Below are positions 61,301 through 64,000 of a stretch of 64,000 bases of DNA, piece after piece. Source of the stretch: Bifidobacteriaceae bacterium (GTDB taxonomy: Bacteria > Actinomycetota > Actinomycetes > Actinomycetales > WQXJ01); the NCBI GenBank assembly GCA_031267825.1, contig JAIRYJ010000036.1:1-64000 (forward strand), read 5' to 3'. Made by a program: the position numbers and the translations under genes. Below the pieces are notes generated by a model that saw only the letters and a program-made list of their open reading frames with translations, searched no databases and had not been told where the DNA came from. Position 1 is the stretch's first letter; the number at the start of each line of letters is the position of its first letter.

Positions 61301-61365
61301 GTCAAACGTCAATGGACTTAACGAGGTCAAACCTCAGCGGCCTATCAGCGTCAAACGTCAGCGGA
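61301..61365. repeat. Three degenerate ~16 bp direct repeats, period 24-25 bp
   Basis: gtcaaacgtcaatgga (61301), gtcaaacctcagcggc (61326), gtcaaacgtcagcgga (61350). Confidence 0.55.
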
Positions 61366-62518
61366 CGACGCGGGCGTTGCCGCCGGCCGCCAATTTCAAG
61401 ACCTCTGCTTTGGTGGCCATCGATGTGTCGCCGGGTGTGGTCATGGCCAGGGCGCCGTGGGCGGCGCCCAGTTCGACCGCTTCAGCCAACGGAAAACCGC
61501 TAATCAGACCGTAGATCAGGCCGGCCGCGAAGGAATCCCCGCCGCCAACCCGGTCAAGGATTTCAAGCCCATCACGTTGCCGCGACTGGCATAGGCCTTC
61601 GCCCGGCGACCAGGCGACCGCGCCCCAATCGTTGCGTGAAGCTGAACGCACCGTACGCAAGGTGGTGGCTATCGCACGCAAGTTCGGATAGGCCCGCGCC
61701 ACCCGCTCAATCATGGCGCTGTACGACTCAATGTCGAGTCGCGATAAGTCTCCGTCAACTCCAGGGACATCGAATCCGAGCGCCGCCGTGAAGTCCTCTT
61801 CATTACCTAACAGCAGGTCAACCAGCCCAACAACCTGTCGGTTGACGCTCTGGGCGCGTTCTTTTCCGCCGATGCCGCGCCACAGGCTGGGTCGGTAGTT
61901 CAAGTCATAGGACACCACGGTGCCGTGCGCCCGGGCGGCCCGGACAGCGGCCAAGAGTGTTTCAGCCGAGGTTTCAGACAGGGCGGCGTAAATCCCTCCA
62001 GTGTGGAGCCAGCGCACCCCTTGACGGCCGAATAGGTCCTCCCAGTCGAGATCGCTCGCCTTGAGTTGGGATATCGCGGTGTGGCCGCGGTCTGAAACAC
62101 CAACCGCCCCGCGTACACCAAAGCCACGTTCGGTGAAGTTCAGCCCATTACGGGCCAGCCGTCCGATGCCGTCCGATTGGGTCCAGTGGATCAGGCCGGT
62201 ATCTACACCTCCAGTCCGGATCCGGCTTTCGACTAGGCGGCCGACTGGGTTGTCGACTAAGGCTGTGACAACGCCGGTACGTAATCCGAAAACGCAGGCC
62301 AGGCCGCGTGCTACGTTGTATTCGCCGCCGCCTTCCGAGGCGGTGAAAGTGGTCGCGGTGTGGATCCGGGTTTCGCCAGGGTCAAGCCGGAGCATGACCT
62401 CGCCTAACGCTACGAGGTCATAGCGGCAGTCAGTTTGGCGCAGTTGAAGCCCTAAATTGTTGACCACATCATCATCAGGACCGGGCATTGGACCGCCTTT
62501 GGTTTTTTTCCGCCACAA
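61358..62518 (-). CDS. PfkB-family carbohydrate kinase (2-keto-3-deoxygluconate kinase-like)
   Basis: 'YDLVALGEVMLRLDPGETRIHTATTFTASEGGGEYNVARGLA', 'ILDRVGGGDSFAAGLIYGLI'. Confidence 0.88.
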   Translation of the reverse strand: MWRKKTKGGPMPGPDDDVVNNLGLQLRQTDCRYDLVALGEVMLRLDPGETRIHTATTFTASEGGGEYNVARGLACVFGLRTGVVTALVDNPVGRLVESRIRTGGVDTGLIHWTQSDGIGRLARNGLNFTERGFGVRGAVGVSDRGHTAISQLKASDLDWEDLFGRQGVRWLHTGGIYAALSETSAETLLAAVRAARAHGTVVSYDLNYRPSLWRGIGGKERAQSVNRQVVGLVDLLLGNEEDFTAALGFDVPGVDGDLSRLDIESYSAMIERVARAYPNLRAIATTLRTVRSASRNDWGAVAWSPGEGLCQSRQRDGLEILDRVGGGDSFAAGLIYGLISGFPLAEAVELGAAHGALAMTTPGDTSMATKAEVLKLAAGGNARVVR

Positions 62519-63128
62519 TTCCGGCCGCCAGGCCGGCCGCTTGGCTGACTAATCGTTTGATTCCAGCGAAGTCACCTTCAGTGATGGCTCGCCGTGGCAC
62601 CATCCACGATCCGCCGACCGCGCTGACACAACTGAGCGACAGGTACTGCGCTAGGTTGGCTGGGCCGATCCCCCCAGTTGGGATGAAGTGGACCTGACGG
62701 AAAGGCGCCGCCAGGGCTTTGAGGAGTTCCTTGCCGCCGGAGGCGGCCGCTGGGAAGAACTTGATCTCCGTCATACCCCATTCCAGGACTTGGAGGATTT
62801 CGCTGGCTGTGGCCGCCCCTGGGATCAGCCAGGCTTGGCGGCTGGCCGCCCTTTCCATCAGTGCGGGTGAACTGCCGGGTGAAACGATGAACTCGGCGCC
62901 GGCATCGAGGGCTTGGTCCAGCTGGTCGGGGTTCAATACGGTGCCCGCTCCAACACTGATGTCGCCCCGGTCGGCTAGGCGTTCAATCGCCGCCAGACCG
63001 GCCGGGGTTCGCAAAGTGATCTCAACGATCGGTAAACCACCTGCGATGAGCGCATCAGCCAAGGGTGCCGCTTGGGCGGCATCATCCAATACGACTACGG
63101 GCACCAAGGGCGACCGGATCTGAGGCAT
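62475..63128 (-). CDS. eda: 2-dehydro-3-deoxyphosphogluconate (KDPG/KHG) aldolase
   Basis: 'VPVVVLDDAAQAAPLADALIAGGLPIVEITLRTPAGLAAIERL', 'VGAGTVLNPDQ', 'KFFPAAASGGKELLKALAAPF'; start trimmed to MPQIRSP. Confidence 0.92.
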   Translation of the reverse strand: MPQIRSPLVPVVVLDDAAQAAPLADALIAGGLPIVEITLRTPAGLAAIERLADRGDISVGAGTVLNPDQLDQALDAGAEFIVSPGSSPALMERAASRQAWLIPGAATASEILQVLEWGMTEIKFFPAAASGGKELLKALAAPFRQVHFIPTGGIGPANLAQYLSLSCVSAVGGSWMVPRRAITEGDFAGIKRLVSQAAGLAAGIVAEKNQRRSNARS

Positions 63129-63227
63129 TAGTACCCTCCGTACCGTCTGGCGAAACGCCAATGTTGTCTGTCAAAACGATGGTTCCACCTGGTGGCGTTT
63201 TTCACAAGTCCTAAAACCAATCGTTGG

Positions 63228-64000
63228 CTAATCGCTCGCCACTGGCGAGCCGACCGCGGCTAGTTCAAGACCAGGCGGCAGGTGCTGGCTCAAGACGCGC
63301 CGGGCGATGGCCGCGATCTCAGCGCCACGCTCCGGGCTGAGCCGCTCGATTGGAGCTGAAACAGACACGGCGGCCCGTGGCTGGCCGCGGCGCAGCACCG
63401 CCACAGCCACACAGGCGATGCCTGGTTCATTTTCGCCATGTTCTGAGGCGTAACCGTTGAGTTGAGCTTGAGCCACAACCTCAGCCAAGTGAGCTTTGCC
63501 ACCGGGCGGCAAAGTCGCACGTAATTCGGCGTATGGGACGGCTGGCAGGCAAGCCAGAATCGCCCGGCCAAGAGCTGTGCTGGAGGCCGACGCCCGAGAG
63601 CCGACGCGGGACCAGACCCGGACGGCGCGTTCCGGTTCCACTTTGGCGACATAGGTCACCCAAGGCAGATTCGGTAAACCAAGGTGGACCAATTCATCAA
63701 CCTCATCGCAGAGCCGGGCGAGGGCCGGTCCGAGTATCTCCCGCAAGTTGTCATCATCAAGCATCCGGTCAGCTAGGTAGACCAGGCGCGGCCCTAGCCG
63801 ATAGTTGCCGCCGACTGGGTCTTGCAAAGCGAAGTCACGCGCCCGCAGGGCCGCTAAGGCGCGGTGAGCGGTTGACTTGTTGATTCCTAAACCGGCCGCC
63901 AGCGCGCCTAAAGCAACCCCATCCGGTCCGGCCTCAGCTAGCGCCTCAATAAGGCGCAAACCACGGTCAAGCGACTCGATTGGTGGCTTGCTGGTGGCCT
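63228..64000 (-). CDS. IclR-family transcriptional regulator (5' end beyond the window)
   Basis: Reading frame stays open to the right edge ('..TSKPPIESLDRGLRLIEALAEAGPDGVALGALAAGLGINKSTAHRALAAL'), so the ORF-track start at 63959 is probably internal. Confidence 0.9.
   Translation of the reverse strand, partial: ATSKPPIESLDRGLRLIEALAEAGPDGVALGALAAGLGINKSTAHRALAALRARDFALQDPVGGNYRLGPRLVYLADRMLDDDNLREILGPALARLCDEVDELVHLGLPNLPWVTYVAKVEPERAVRVWSRVGSRASASSTALGRAILACLPAVPYAELRATLPPGGKAHLAEVVAQAQLNGYASEHGENEPGIACVAVAVLRRGQPRAAVSVSAPIERLSPERGAEIAAIARRVLSQHLPPGLELAAVGSPVASD

Overview
This 64 kb window is high-GC actinobacterial chromosome, almost fully coding and mostly conserved housekeeping genes on the minus strand. 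In order along the window it holds: a sugar-acid/polyol edge (DeoR fragment, mannitol dehydrogenase-family oxidoreductase, membrane alpha/beta hydrolase); pyrG, coaE, rpsA, ROK kinase, pfkA, pyk; gltB/gltD; lgt-trpA-trpB-trpC; hisI-hisF; a complete Pup-proteasome locus (pafA-prcA-prcB-pup-DUF3097-dop-arc); rsmB-like, fmt and priA; an isolated 1163-aa STAND/NB-ARC-TPR protein with a TIR/DUF4062-like N-terminus; metK-coaBC-rpoZ-gmk-mihF-pyrF-carB; a 1456-aa SCO7613-like membrane protein; DNA alkylation repair genes; four tRNAs (Val-GAC, Cys, Gly, Val-CAC); and a KDG kinase/KDPG aldolase/IclR set running off the right edge. The strongest unusual signals are: (1) the NLR-like STAND gene lodged between priA and metK, preceded by two near-identical ~62 bp palindromic repeats; (2) an ARC/Mpa proteasomal ATPase lacking the expected C-terminal GQYL motif; (3) absence of trpE and carA from their usual local positions; (4) a 22-codon leader ORF ahead of a lipoprotein gene; and (5) several low-complexity repeat expansions in housekeeping proteins. 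All calls come from reading sequence and motifs; no database search was run.
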